Counted from the stretch's first letter, positions 1 through 8,921 are shown. The stretch: DNA of 43,500 bases from Oligoflexia bacterium (GCA_015232355.1 JADFZW010000039.1:1-43500); one strand, 5' to 3'. Numbers and translations: made by a program. The notes: generated by a model from the sequence alone, not told the origin.

Positions 1-414
1 AGTATCAAAATTGAAGATCTTCAACTGGCAATTAGATCCATAGATTTTTGTCAAAAACTTTTTGACATAGATGTATCTGAAGAATCATCAATTGGTGATG
101 TCAGCGAAATCTTTAAGAGAAAATATTTAAAATGGAATGTAATGAGAGATAATCTTCAAGAAGTAGTAGAATCTGTTTTAGAAAATGTTAAAATTGATCG
201 TTTTAAAGTTAACTCAGAGGTAGAAGAGGTATGTAACAATTCTAAATATGAACCATTACATACTGATATAGTCAAAGATCAACTTGCAGCTTTAGAAAAA
301 TTAAAACTTAAGCAAACAGAAAAAAGAAAAAATTCAGCAAGAAAATTAGCAAAAAAAGAGAAATCAAAACAAAATTTATTATTAGATACTGATAGTTCAA
401 GTTGGATAGAATAG
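1..414 (+). CDS. Hypothetical protein, 5' end outside window
   Basis: The frame is open from the first base of the window to a TAG at 412-414, so this is the C-terminal 137 residues of a longer protein. The visible part is hydrophilic and probably helical. It ends in a Lys-rich stretch (KLKLKQTEKRKNSARKLAKK) followed by an acidic/Ser tail. No signal peptide, membrane segment or recognised domain is visible. It converges with the HD-domain gene on the other strand, and the two stop codons are only 2 bp apart. I do not recognise the family. Confidence 0.6.
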   Translation, partial: SIKIEDLQLAIRSIDFCQKLFDIDVSEESSIGDVSEIFKRKYLKWNVMRDNLQEVVESVLENVKIDRFKVNSEVEEVCNNSKYEPLHTDIVKDQLAALEKLKLKQTEKRKNSARKLAKKEKSKQNLLLDTDSSSWIE

Positions 415-416
415 GA

Positions 417-2582
417 TCATTTACTATTGTCAGTGCTTAATGATTTGATTAATAAATCATAGGATTTGCTCTTAGGTCGCAATTCTCCGTCTACTTGTTT
501 AATAAATTGATTAGTAAGTAATTCTGGATACGAACTTGCATCTGATATGTAAAAAAGCGATTGAATCTTAAGAAAATCTTGAACTGTAAGATCTGTTTCT
601 TTGGCCCTTTTTCTTAAAGATTGATCTACATTATCTACACTTCTTCTTCCTTGTAACATTTCCCCTAAATCATCATGAGTAATTAGTTGTTCAGCAAATT
701 TAATTTCTTTTTCAGAATAACCCCATTCTTTCAAAAAGTGAGTTAGTATTGGGTGAGTGTATTTATGTTGATAATTTGTCGGTCCAAGAGATTTGCCAAT
801 ATCGTGTAGTATTATTATGGATCTCATTAGAGGAATAATATTTGGATACATTTTTTTAATATTTTTTAAGTCTGTTTCGAAATATTTTAATTGTGATTCA
901 AATTGTTCAAAAACTTTTTTCGAATGCTCTTCTACTGTATATCCTTCCTTCACTTGGGCCGAAGATTTTAACATTGAACTAAGAGAGGGCAAATGCTTGT
1001 GAATTTCAAAAATAGCTTTATCCCAATTTTGTGTCTTGATTATATTAGAAGAAGCAAGGTTGACTTCTTTTAATCTTTGTTGTCTTAACGTTTTTATCTT
1101 CTCTAATGATTTACCTTTTAAACTTTTTATGTAATCACTGCAAGCTTCTAGTGAAGTAAAAGAACCTACAGTGGTAATATATTGAGGATCCATGTGATTA
1201 TGGAAATCGATTATGAAGTAATTCTTGTCTGATTTTTGTGAGCATATTAATTTAAGATCTTCTCTATAAGATTGAAGAAGTTTATCGCACATATCAGGTT
1301 CAATATTATTTAATGATTTATCTTTACCTACATTTGAAGGCAAAATTCCATCAATAGGTACAATAGAACAGACATCACCTACTGTGCAGTTAAGACCAGT
1401 TTGAGCAACAAATAATTTTCTTTTTTCACATTCTTCAATAGTAAAAAATTTAACTCCAGAAACAAAATTAGCATCAGGTCTTCTAAGATCAGATATAAAA
1501 TATTTATTTCCTCTGTTCCCTTTGGATATATCACAAAAAATAGGCAATTTATTACAACGATTATCTGGTAGCTTTTCCACTCGAATATTTGGTTCACTCT
1601 TTACTACTTCATAACAGTTACCATCAAAAGACCAAGAAGATATAGTTTCAAAACTCATTCTGCAAAGATCTTTAGAGACATCGCTTTTAGTAAATTGCAC
1701 CTTTTTATCTGAACTAACAGTGTATTGGTTGCAAGACCCATCATAATGCCATAAATATTTATAATTTTGATTGTTTTTTTCAAATAGTTCATTAAATCTT
1801 TCGGTAAAAGAATTTTCTATCTCATGTTTTAAATTAGAACATAATTGACTTGAACTCATTTTAGATTGTTCATTAGGGGGATCATATTTGTGCTTGGAAA
1901 GCGCTTTTTTTGCCTTTTGATACAAAAATTCACGAGTTTTATAATCGTCTACATTGCTTAATACTCTTACTAAATCATTTGTCTCCATATTTTCTGCATC
2001 CCAATTTTTAATTGAAGTCACTTTTGGATCTTTAAAAACATATGCAAATGATGAAGTTGCTATTTTATATTCTACGGTAACAGGTGGATCACATTCGTAA
2101 ACATCTTTTTCGGTTAAACCATTTTTCTCTAAAATATTTTTATTAGGTTTTGATAAAGTTAGCACTAGACTATCAGGTGCTAAGTTAACTTCTACCATTT
2201 CAGGATCAGAAAGATGATTGTACTCAGATATTTGAACAATATTTTTACTTGCATATAATCCACGTCCAGCTTTCATTAAGGAAAAATTAACATTTGATAT
2301 GTCAAATGCTGGAATTTTACCAATTCTTTCTCTTTCATGCTTTCCTTCACCAAAACGATATACTGATAAACCTTTTTTTTCTCTATTACATATCTCCCCT
2401 CTTTCACATAATTCCATAATTTTTTTAACTTTTTCAGCTCTAACCTTTTCATCAGTACAATCACTTACAGCTATGGAAATATTTATAAATAAAACAGCTA
2501 ATGGTACAACAATTAAAAACTCAATTAAAAATGCTACTAAACTTTTTTTGTATTGTTTTCTTGAATTATGATAAATAAACAT
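417..2582 (-). CDS. Membrane-anchored protein with Cys-rich repeats and C-terminal HD domain
   Basis: The 721-residue protein starts at an ATG with a GGAG site 6-7 bp upstream. Residues about 15-40 form one hydrophobic segment after a basic N-terminus, so the bulk is predicted outside the cytoplasm. The middle holds paired repeats: a W-x-x-D-G-x-C unit occurs twice (WHYDGSC and WSFDGNC), and a YFI-D...FT-x-x-E-C/A-C unit occurs twice. The C-terminal ~150 residues look like an HD metal-dependent phosphohydrolase domain, with an early His (EEHSKK), HDIGK (H593/D594), H-x-x-T-H-P and a late HDD. HD domains usually act on nucleotides or cyclic dinucleotides in the cytoplasm, so the predicted topology is odd. 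The substrate is unknown. An A8 run lies in the coding strand near 2373-2380. Confidence 0.7.
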   Translation of the reverse strand: MFIYHNSRKQYKKSLVAFLIEFLIVVPLAVLFINISIAVSDCTDEKVRAEKVKKIMELCERGEICNREKKGLSVYRFGEGKHERERIGKIPAFDISNVNFSLMKAGRGLYASKNIVQISEYNHLSDPEMVEVNLAPDSLVLTLSKPNKNILEKNGLTEKDVYECDPPVTVEYKIATSSFAYVFKDPKVTSIKNWDAENMETNDLVRVLSNVDDYKTREFLYQKAKKALSKHKYDPPNEQSKMSSSQLCSNLKHEIENSFTERFNELFEKNNQNYKYLWHYDGSCNQYTVSSDKKVQFTKSDVSKDLCRMSFETISSWSFDGNCYEVVKSEPNIRVEKLPDNRCNKLPIFCDISKGNRGNKYFISDLRRPDANFVSGVKFFTIEECEKRKLFVAQTGLNCTVGDVCSIVPIDGILPSNVGKDKSLNNIEPDMCDKLLQSYREDLKLICSQKSDKNYFIIDFHNHMDPQYITTVGSFTSLEACSDYIKSLKGKSLEKIKTLRQQRLKEVNLASSNIIKTQNWDKAIFEIHKHLPSLSSMLKSSAQVKEGYTVEEHSKKVFEQFESQLKYFETDLKNIKKMYPNIIPLMRSIIILHDIGKSLGPTNYQHKYTHPILTHFLKEWGYSEKEIKFAEQLITHDDLGEMLQGRRSVDNVDQSLRKRAKETDLTVQDFLKIQSLFYISDASSYPELLTNQFIKQVDGELRPKSKSYDLLIKSLSTDNSK

Positions 2583-2637
2583 TTTTTTACTCCATTAATT
2601 TTTATTCATACACTAATTATTATAAAACAAATTATTG

Positions 2638-3669
2638 TTAAAGATTAGTAATAAAACGATAACAAGGAGTAATATATTTTTTTATCTTTCCATTTAATCC
2701 CTCTTTGAAAAAATTTACTCCTGCATATTGAGACTTAGTAATTATTTTTGGATCACAAACATATCCGTTCAAATCATAAAATTTTATTTTATTACTTTGC
2801 GAATTCAAACTCTCAATCATCTTCAAATGTAAAAGCGATGTAAAATTTAAATTTCTTATGGCCATCCCTTCACGCCAACTGTATCCAAAGAGGTAATAGG
2901 CAATCTGGTGTATCTTTACAACCAAAATTCCAGCTTCAGCATATGAGCTTTTATCTTTATGCTCTATTGTTCCAAGATAAAACTCCACTGCCTCCTCTCT
3001 TTCCCTTAAGAGTCCCTTAAACCATTCAATAGATGGCAAATAAAAATTTTTCTTTAGAGCATGAGTATACAATTTTGGATAAAAATCTTCGATTAAATTA
3101 CATCTATAATCTTCAATATGTTCTCCAATTTTTACAATATTTATTTTGTGGTCTTCTTGCTGCATTCTTCGAACAGACCTTCGAAGAGATGATCTTAAAT
3201 TCATTATCGACCATTCCGATGGTATAAAAGTGGTGGCGGTATACTCATAATTATCTATCGGAAATGGAATCACTTTTTCTATATTAATTCCCCAATCCTC
3301 TTCTAGACGTGGCCTAAAATAAAAAGATCTAAAATTGGATGCCACCTTACTGATGGCCAAAATAAAAGTCGATATGTTGGCGATTAATTTTTTCTTTTCA
3401 TTTTCATTCTCATTTTTAACATGCCAATTAATCAATGGACCATTCACACACTCCCACTCTCCAACTCTTGTAGAAAAAGCTATTCCACCACAACTTAAAT
3501 CCTCTTTAAAGATCACAAGGACTTCCCCACCACTAGCAACAATAGCTATTCCCCAACTTAGAGTTTGTGATAGAGGAATATTTGTATTAGAAAAATTTTT
3601 TATTAACTGAGCATAGAGATTCTTCTCTTTCTCATTTAATCTGTTTAGTGGTTTAGCAATCCAATCCAT
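2638..3669 (-). CDS. FemAB/GNAT-like acyltransferase
   Basis: The protein is 343 residues. I chose the ATG at 3669 because a GAGGGAG site lies 10 bp upstream; a TTG two codons earlier is too close to it. The N-terminal half is poorly conserved to my eye. The C-terminal half has GNAT/FemAB features: a basic SLRRSVRRM segment, then EAGILVVKIHQIAYYLFGYS, a LLHLKMIESLN helix, and a closing YDLNGY...YAGVNFFKEGLNGKIKKY segment. This resembles the Y-D-L-x-G...F-K-x-x-F/L-G-G ending of FemAB-type peptidyltransferases and lipid II or aminoacyl transferases. No signal peptide is visible, so it is probably cytoplasmic. The substrate cannot be told. It is a separate unit 55 bp downstream of the HD-protein start. 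Confidence 0.55.
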   Translation of the reverse strand: MDWIAKPLNRLNEKEKNLYAQLIKNFSNTNIPLSQTLSWGIAIVASGGEVLVIFKEDLSCGGIAFSTRVGEWECVNGPLINWHVKNENENEKKKLIANISTFILAISKVASNFRSFYFRPRLEEDWGINIEKVIPFPIDNYEYTATTFIPSEWSIMNLRSSLRRSVRRMQQEDHKINIVKIGEHIEDYRCNLIEDFYPKLYTHALKKNFYLPSIEWFKGLLREREEAVEFYLGTIEHKDKSSYAEAGILVVKIHQIAYYLFGYSWREGMAIRNLNFTSLLHLKMIESLNSQSNKIKFYDLNGYVCDPKIITKSQYAGVNFFKEGLNGKIKKYITPCYRFITNL

Positions 3670-3771
3670 AAACAAAATACTCCCTCAAAAAAAACATGAC
3701 TATTATCATCTACATCTCTGTAAACCATTAGTTAAAAGCTTTTATTTTTCCCTTTAATATTAACTTTTTTT

Positions 3772-3789
3772 AGAATATTTTAATATTCT
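3772..3789. promoter_or_regulatory. Perfect 18-bp palindrome upstream of hdrC
   Basis: AGAATATTTTAATATTCT has two perfect 8-bp arms around a TT centre. It lies about 70 bp upstream of the hdrC start, in the only sizeable gap before the hdr-flx operon. This is a plausible operator position. It does not match the Rex consensus (TTGTGAA...TTCACAA) that might be expected for an NADH-linked complex. The gap is very AT-rich and contains a near-tandem aatatttt/aatattct pattern, so chance or slippage origin remains possible. Confidence 0.35.
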
Positions 3790-3859
3790 AATATTTTAGT
3801 TCATTACGAGACTTAAGAACAAGACTTCAAAATATGGAACACGGAGGATATAAGAATCA

Positions 3860-4483
3860 ATGAGTACAAATAATTCACATAAATCTCAAAACTCTCATGA
3901 TCATGATAAAGATAGTGATAGTCACGTATATGAAGAGGCACACAAATGCTATCAATGCGGTAAATGTTTTGCTGGTTGCCCTATGTCTGATGTGATGGAC
4001 ATCTCCCCAACTCATCTCATGCGATTAGTGCACTTAAATGAGATCAAAGAGGCCATGAGTTACAACACTATTTGGGTATGTGCCGCTTGTGAAAGTTGTA
4101 TGACTAGATGTCCTCAGCAAGTACCTATCGTAGAGATAATGGACTTATTACGTCAGAAAGCATTTAAAAAAATTCAAAATGGTGAAAGCGATGGAGAAGA
4201 GAGTATTAAGAATGTAGTTTTGGCACATAAACTCTTTCTAGAAAATGTAAAATTTTTTGGAAGAGTCTTTGAACCAGCATTGGCAGGAATGTATAACTTA
4301 CAAAGTTTGGATTGGTTTAAAGATGTTGAGAAGGGGCCCTCAATGTTTTTTAAGGGCAAATTACCTATAATTCCTCATCGAATAAAGGGAATAAAGAGTT
4401 TCAAAAAGATCTTTGATAATTGCAAACGCAAACATGAAAACGAAAACGAACACGAACACAAACACGAACACGAACACGAATAA
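3860..4483 (+). CDS. hdrC: HdrC-like heterodisulfide reductase iron-sulfur subunit
   Basis: The 207-residue protein has two ferredoxin-type 4Fe-4S motifs: C30-x2-C33-x2-C36-x3-C40-P and C74-x2-C77-x2-C80-x3-C84-P. In the HdrABC family HdrC passes electrons from HdrA to the catalytic HdrB. An ATG at 3860 follows a GGAGG site. It is the first gene of a seven-gene operon and lies 21 bp before hdrB. Both ends are unusual: the N-terminus is rich in Ser, His and Asp, and the C-terminus is a run of eight 6-bp units (4433-4480) encoding HENENEHEHKHEHEHE just before the stop. The tail may bind metal ions or may be slippage product without function. The soluble, short form fits the cytoplasmic HdrABC type rather than membrane HdrE/DsrM types. 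Confidence 0.88.
   Translation: MSTNNSHKSQNSHDHDKDSDSHVYEEAHKCYQCGKCFAGCPMSDVMDISPTHLMRLVHLNEIKEAMSYNTIWVCAACESCMTRCPQQVPIVEIMDLLRQKAFKKIQNGESDGEESIKNVVLAHKLFLENVKFFGRVFEPALAGMYNLQSLDWFKDVEKGPSMFFKGKLPIIPHRIKGIKSFKKIFDNCKRKHENENEHEHKHEHEHE
4433..4480 (+). repeat. 6-bp tandem repeat, 8 units, C-terminus of hdrC
   Basis: The unit is near CACGAA (variants AACGAA, CACAAA, CATGAA), running in frame right up to the TAA at 4481. It encodes alternating His/Asn-Glu residues. Confidence 0.9.
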
Positions 4484-4504
4484 AATTTGTAAGGGGTATA
4501 TAAA

Positions 4505-5458
4505 ATGAAAAGCTATCACTACTTTCCCGGTTGTTCACTCGAGGGAATGGCAAAAGAGTTCGATCAAACTACCAGAGAAATATTTACTACTTTAGGTGCA
4601 AGTTTGAAAGAAATTGAGGATTGGTCTTGTTGTGGGGCCACCTCCGCTCACTTTACCGATAGATTATTATCCTACGCACTTCCAGCACGCAACTTAAACA
4701 TCACCAAAAAGTGTGGTGGAAATGAATTAGCAGTATCTTGTGCTGCCTGCTTTGCTCGTCTGAAAGTGACCTCATATAATTTACAAAAAGATGCTAAGTT
4801 AAGAGGTGAAGTTGCAGAGGTAATGGAAGTAGAGGAAAAGGAATTAAACTCATTAAGTGATGTAGTTCCTCGCCACATTCTAGAAATTCTAACTAAAGAT
4901 TTTAGCGTAGAAGATATTAAGAGCAAAGTTATAAGAGATTTAAGTGGATTAAAAATTGCTCCTTACTATGGTTGCTTGTTAGTACGTCCACCTCAAATTC
5001 TAGAATTTGATGATCCAGAAAATCCGATGATCATGGATAATATTATAAAGACTGTTGGTGCAAGTGTTGTTGATTTTCCATTCAAAACAGAGTGCTGTGG
5101 CGCCAGTCTCACTCTAAGTAAAGCAGATATCGTCGCCAACCTTACTAAAAAAATTATTACTGAAGCAAGAGATGCTGGAGCAGATTTGATTGTAGTTGCA
5201 TGCCCTCTATGCCAAACAAATCTGGATATGCGACAACTTGATCTTCAATCAGATAACTTAATAGATTTTGAAATACCTGTAATTTATTTTACTCAACTTA
5301 TGGGTTTAGCATTCGGTATTGATGAAAAGAAATTGGGTTTTAATCGTAACATGATTGCAGTACTGCCAACTATTAAAGAGAAATTGGCAGCAGCAGTAGT
5401 AACAAAAGTAGCAACAGTAGCAACGGCAGCAACATCAACCGAGAGAGAAGGAGAATAA
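4505..5458 (+). CDS. hdrB: HdrB-like heterodisulfide reductase catalytic subunit
   Basis: The 317-residue protein carries two CCG (cysteine-rich) domains. The first has C10, C42-C43 and C79-x2-C82. The second has C157, C197-C198 and C233-x2-C236. These match the C-x31-39-CC-x33-35-C-x-x-C signature that binds the two noncubane 4Fe-4S clusters where a heterodisulfide or similar disulfide is reduced. Both signatures are complete, so the enzyme should be active. The natural disulfide in bacteria is not known from this sequence; no dsrC is in the window. The C-terminal ~25 residues (AAAVVTKVATVATAATS) are a low-complexity Ala/Val/Thr tail with no counterpart I know in HdrB. hdrA starts 3 bp after the stop. 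Confidence 0.9.
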   Translation: MKSYHYFPGCSLEGMAKEFDQTTREIFTTLGASLKEIEDWSCCGATSAHFTDRLLSYALPARNLNITKKCGGNELAVSCAACFARLKVTSYNLQKDAKLRGEVAEVMEVEEKELNSLSDVVPRHILEILTKDFSVEDIKSKVIRDLSGLKIAPYYGCLLVRPPQILEFDDPENPMIMDNIIKTVGASVVDFPFKTECCGASLTLSKADIVANLTKKIITEARDAGADLIVVACPLCQTNLDMRQLDLQSDNLIDFEIPVIYFTQLMGLAFGIDEKKLGFNRNMIAVLPTIKEKLAAAVVTKVATVATAATSTEREGE

Positions 5459-5461
5459 CTT

Positions 5462-7486
5462 ATGGCCAGAATAGGAGTATTTGTTTGTTGGTGTGGTGAA
5501 AATATAGCCAGAACAGTAGACGTAGTAAAAGTTGCGGAAGCAATGAAGAGTATTCAAGGAGTAATTGTATCTCTTGATTATAAATATATGTGCTCTGATC
5601 CCGGACAAAAAATAATAAAAGAGGCAATCGTTAATGAACGTCTAACTGGAGTGGTAGTTGCACTTTGTAGTCCACTAATGCATGAAAAGACTTTTCGAAC
5701 GGCCGCCAAGGAAGCTGGACTCAATCCATTTCTTCTCGAAGTAGCAAACATTCGAGAGCATTGCTCTTGGGTTCATGAAGATAAGAATGAAGGAACCAAG
5801 AAAGCTATTGAGATCACTCGCTCAGTAGTTGAGAGAGTAAAACAAAATCATGAATTACAAAATATTACTGTACCCATCACCAATCGCGCTCTAGTAATTG
5901 GTGGAGGCATCGCCGGCATTCAAGCAGCACTTGATATTGCAAATGGCGGACATCAAGTAGTTATGGTGGAAAGAACTCCATCTATTGGTGGCCATATGGC
6001 AGGACTTTCAGAGACATTTCCAACGCTTGATTGTTCACAATGTATTTTAACTCCAAGAATGGTGGAAGTTGCTCGCCATCCAAATATAAAACTCTACACC
6101 TATTCAGAGGTAGAAAGTGTTCATGGATTCGTTGGTAATTTCAAAGTAAAGATTAGAAAGAAAGCACGCTCAGTTGATATTAATGTTTGTACTGGTTGTG
6201 GTATATGCCAAGAGAAGTGTCCACAGAAAAAAATCCCCTCTGAATTTGAGTGTGGTACTGGTTTTAGAAAAGCAATCTACATTCCATTTCCGCAAGCAGT
6301 TCCAAATAAACCAGTGATCGATCGCGAACATTGTACCTATTTTACTAAGGGTAAATGTAAACTTTGTGAAAAAGTTTGTGGGCCGAAAGCTATTCGCTAC
6401 GATCAAGTTGATGAATATGTAGAAGAGGATGTTGGTGCAATTGTTGTGGCCACAGGATATGAAGTAATAACTTCCGAAAAATTTCCAGAGTATGGTGCTG
6501 GTCGCTTTAAAGATGTAATCAATGGACTTCAATTTGAAAGATTGGCTTCGGCATCGGGACCAACAGAAGGAAGAATTGTTCGTCCATCAGATGGAAAAGA
6601 ACCAGAGACGATTGTCTTCATCGCTTGTGCTGGTTCACGTGACCCTGCTAAAGGAATTCCATATTGTTCTAAAATTTGTTGTATGTATACTGCTAAACAT
6701 GCCATGCTCTACCGACATAAAATTCATCATGGTAAAGCATATGTCTTTTACATGGATATTCGTTCTGCCGGAAAAGGTTATGATGAATTTGTAAGAAGAG
6801 CAATTGAGCAAGATGGAGCATTGTACGTGCGCGGTCGTGTCTCTCGTATTTATGAGAAGACTGTAAATGGCCAAAAGAAATTAATTGTTAAGGGAGCAGA
6901 TACAATCTTAAATAAAGCAATGGAGATCGAAGCAGATATGGTTGTACTTGCAACCGCAGTTACCCCATCTCCAGGTGCTGCTCAATTAGCACAAAAGGTG
7001 GGAACTCCATATAATGAATATGAATTCTTCTCTGAAGCACATCCAAAACTTCGCCCAGTAGAATCTAATACTGCTGGAGTATTTTTGGCGGGTTCAGCAC
7101 AATCACCAAAGGATATTCCAGAGTCTGTATCTGATGCTTCAGCGGCAGCAAGCAAAGTGCAAATACTATTTTCTAAAAAAGAGTTAGAACGTGATCCTTA
7201 TGTCTCTGTAGTAAACACTGATAAATGTTTTGGTTGTTTTAGTTGTGAGGCCGTTTGTCCTTATCGTGCTATCACTAGAGAGGAGATTAAAAATCGCAAA
7301 GGAGAAGTTGTTCGCATGGTTGCTCAAATCAACAAAGGATTATGCCAAGGTTGTGGTGGTTGCATCTCTATTTGTAGAGCGAAGGCATGTGATTTAATTG
7401 GTTACACTGACGAGCAAATTTGGGCGCAAATTCACTCTTATCCAGCAGATCCTATCGATCCTACAGAGGAGAATGGTCATGAATAA
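5462..7486 (+). CDS. hdrA: HdrA-like FAD/iron-sulfur subunit
   Basis: The 674-residue protein is the flavin subunit expected to bifurcate or confurcate electrons. Residues 1-140 form the N-terminal HdrA domain with C9, C11, C44, C69 and C101. A Rossmann FAD motif G-G-G-I-A-G-I-Q lies near 147-154. Insert clusters are C243-x2-C246-x2-C249-x3-C253 and C291...C299-x2-C302-x3-C306. Two C-terminal ferredoxin motifs begin near residues 589 (CFGCFSCEAVCP) and 626 (CQGCGGCISIC). Length and order match ordinary HdrA with no fused domain. The gene is 3 bp after hdrB and overlaps the flxD/mvhD start by 8 bp, which suggests translational coupling. Unlike its neighbours it shows no tandem repeat. Confidence 0.92.
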   Translation: MARIGVFVCWCGENIARTVDVVKVAEAMKSIQGVIVSLDYKYMCSDPGQKIIKEAIVNERLTGVVVALCSPLMHEKTFRTAAKEAGLNPFLLEVANIREHCSWVHEDKNEGTKKAIEITRSVVERVKQNHELQNITVPITNRALVIGGGIAGIQAALDIANGGHQVVMVERTPSIGGHMAGLSETFPTLDCSQCILTPRMVEVARHPNIKLYTYSEVESVHGFVGNFKVKIRKKARSVDINVCTGCGICQEKCPQKKIPSEFECGTGFRKAIYIPFPQAVPNKPVIDREHCTYFTKGKCKLCEKVCGPKAIRYDQVDEYVEEDVGAIVVATGYEVITSEKFPEYGAGRFKDVINGLQFERLASASGPTEGRIVRPSDGKEPETIVFIACAGSRDPAKGIPYCSKICCMYTAKHAMLYRHKIHHGKAYVFYMDIRSAGKGYDEFVRRAIEQDGALYVRGRVSRIYEKTVNGQKKLIVKGADTILNKAMEIEADMVVLATAVTPSPGAAQLAQKVGTPYNEYEFFSEAHPKLRPVESNTAGVFLAGSAQSPKDIPESVSDASAAASKVQILFSKKELERDPYVSVVNTDKCFGCFSCEAVCPYRAITREEIKNRKGEVVRMVAQINKGLCQGCGGCISICRAKACDLIGYTDEQIWAQIHSYPADPIDPTEENGHE

Positions 7487-7937
7487 TACAACAAATAATA
7501 AGAAAGAAAACTTTGAACCAAGAATTATTGCTTTCGTTTGCCAATGGTGTACTTACACTGGGGCCGATTTAGCAGGAACAAGTCGTATTCAATACGCTCC
7601 CAATGTACGAATTATAAAACTTCCTTGTACTGGTAGAATCGATGTACATTTTATCTTGAAAGCATTTGAGCAAGGAGCTGATGGAGTTATTGTTTCTGGT
7701 TGTCACCCTGGTGATTGTCATTACACCTCTGGAAATTATTATGCTCGCAGACGCTTTGAGATGTTTAAGAAGATGATGGGCTTTTTAGGTATTGATGATA
7801 AACGCTTGCAGTTCGCATGGGTTTCTGCTGCTGAAGGAAGAAAGTGGGGAACGTTGGTTGATGAAGTTACAAATAATGTGCGAGCACTTGGCCCATTTGA
7901 AGATTATAAATCGCTGAAAATTTTTCAAGCTGAGTAA
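7479..7937 (+). CDS. flxD: MvhD/FlxD-type [2Fe-2S] electron-transfer subunit
   Basis: The protein is 152 residues. I chose the ATG at 7479 because AGAGGAG at about 7464-7471 is well spaced from it, while the ATG at 7473 is too close. The sequence has the MvhD signature: C21-x2-C24-TYTGAD, then LPC50-TGRID, then SGC75-HPGDC80-HY, with AEGRKW near the end. MvhD links hydrogenase, or here the FlxABC module, to HdrA and carries a [2Fe-2S] cluster. It overlaps hdrA by 8 bp and is followed 14 bp later by flxC. No hydrogenase large or small subunit gene is nearby, so an NAD(P)H-oxidising partner is more likely than H2. Confidence 0.88.
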   Translation: MNNTTNNKKENFEPRIIAFVCQWCTYTGADLAGTSRIQYAPNVRIIKLPCTGRIDVHFILKAFEQGADGVIVSGCHPGDCHYTSGNYYARRRFEMFKKMMGFLGIDDKRLQFAWVSAAEGRKWGTLVDEVTNNVRALGPFEDYKSLKIFQAE

Positions 7938-7951
7938 CGAGGTAAATTATA

Positions 7952-8863
7952 ATGACAACAAATAGTAATCAAAGTAATCAGAATGCAAATATAAATTACA
8001 ATGATCTTCAAAGTGAGATCCGTCATTTAGCGAAGGATCTCTTAGAGAGTAAAAAAGTACGCATTGTTATTGGATACGGATCAGGTCCACTAAATTCCAA
8101 ACCTGTTCCCGTCTTCATCACTGATGCAAACGATGTTGATAGATTAGTTTATAATGAATTTTGCTTTAATAATCTCTCTATCTATCTAACTAAAGCAGAA
8201 ATCAAAGCGAAAGCACCTTGGGCGATTGTGGTTAAGGGTTGTGATGCCAGATCAGTGATAGGGCTTGTAGTAGAAAATCAAATAAAACGAGATGATGTTT
8301 TTACCATCGGTGTCTCTTGTAATGGAGTAAAATTAGAAGGAAATACTCTCAGCAAATGCGATACCTGTGCAGTAAAAAATCCTAGCAACATTAATGTTAA
8401 TAAAGTAATTGGTAACATTAAAACTGCGAGCTCAACTTCTGCTTCAACACTAGATAAAGAATTAGAGCAACTAAACAAAATGAGTGCTGAAGAACGCTTT
8501 CAATTCTGGAAGAATGAATTCGATCGTTGCATTCGTTGTTATGGCTGCAGACAAATATGTCCACACTGTTTTTGCAATAATTGTATAGCTGAAAAATCAG
8601 CACCACAATGGATTTCAACTACCCCAGGAAGCAGAGGCAATTTTGCTTGGAATGCTATTCGCGCATTCCATCTTGTTGGCCGCTGTGTAGAGTGTATGGA
8701 GTGTTCACGTGCATGTCCAATGGGAATTCGTCTTGATTTATTAAATCACTATTTGGCCCAAGAAGTAAGGGACTCATATAACTTTGTAGCAGGAATGGAT
8801 TTAGAGCAGAAACCTCCGCTCACAACCTATAACCTAAAGGACAATCAAGACTTTATTAAATAA
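7952..8863 (+). CDS. flxC: FlxC-like 4Fe-4S protein (FrhB/FdhB-related)
   Basis: The 303-residue protein follows a GAGGT site 9 bp upstream. The N-terminal half holds KGCDARSV...IGVSCNG and CDTC, as in the F420-hydrogenase/formate-dehydrogenase beta-like family. The C-terminal half has C193-x2-C196-x2-C199-x3-C203, then an extra PHCFCNNC group (C206, C208, C211), and C245-x2-C248-x2-C251-x3-C255-P. In FlxABCD-HdrABC clusters two iron-sulfur proteins (FlxB, FlxC) relay electrons between the flavoprotein FlxA and FlxD/HdrA; by order this one fits FlxC. The FlxB/FlxC assignment rests on order and similarity in outline, not on alignment. Confidence 0.75.
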   Translation: MTTNSNQSNQNANINYNDLQSEIRHLAKDLLESKKVRIVIGYGSGPLNSKPVPVFITDANDVDRLVYNEFCFNNLSIYLTKAEIKAKAPWAIVVKGCDARSVIGLVVENQIKRDDVFTIGVSCNGVKLEGNTLSKCDTCAVKNPSNINVNKVIGNIKTASSTSASTLDKELEQLNKMSAEERFQFWKNEFDRCIRCYGCRQICPHCFCNNCIAEKSAPQWISTTPGSRGNFAWNAIRAFHLVGRCVECMECSRACPMGIRLDLLNHYLAQEVRDSYNFVAGMDLEQKPPLTTYNLKDNQDFIK

Positions 8864-8900
8864 TTTAAAGTAATTTAAAATAATTTAAAATAATAATGAG
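8861..8900. repeat. 10-bp tandem repeat in flxC-flxB gap
   Basis: Three near-identical units TAATTTAAAG/A occupy 8861-8890, with a diverged fourth to 8900. The first unit includes the flxC stop codon. The following TAATGAGG motif (ribosome site plus ATG) is also doubled at 8894-8909, giving two candidate starts for flxB. The period is not a multiple of three. Confidence 0.85.
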
Positions 8901-8921
8901 GTAATGAGGTATAAATTTGTT

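Noticed and set aside
3772..3841. Possible Rex (NADH-sensing) site before hdrC
   Set aside because: The dyad AGAATATT..AATATTCT does not fit the TTGTGAA-type Rex consensus, so only a generic palindrome is reported.
6170..6874. Antisense and alternative-frame open frames within hdrA
   Set aside because: The hdrA frame carries all family motifs continuously, and the others lack ribosome sites and recognisable domains.
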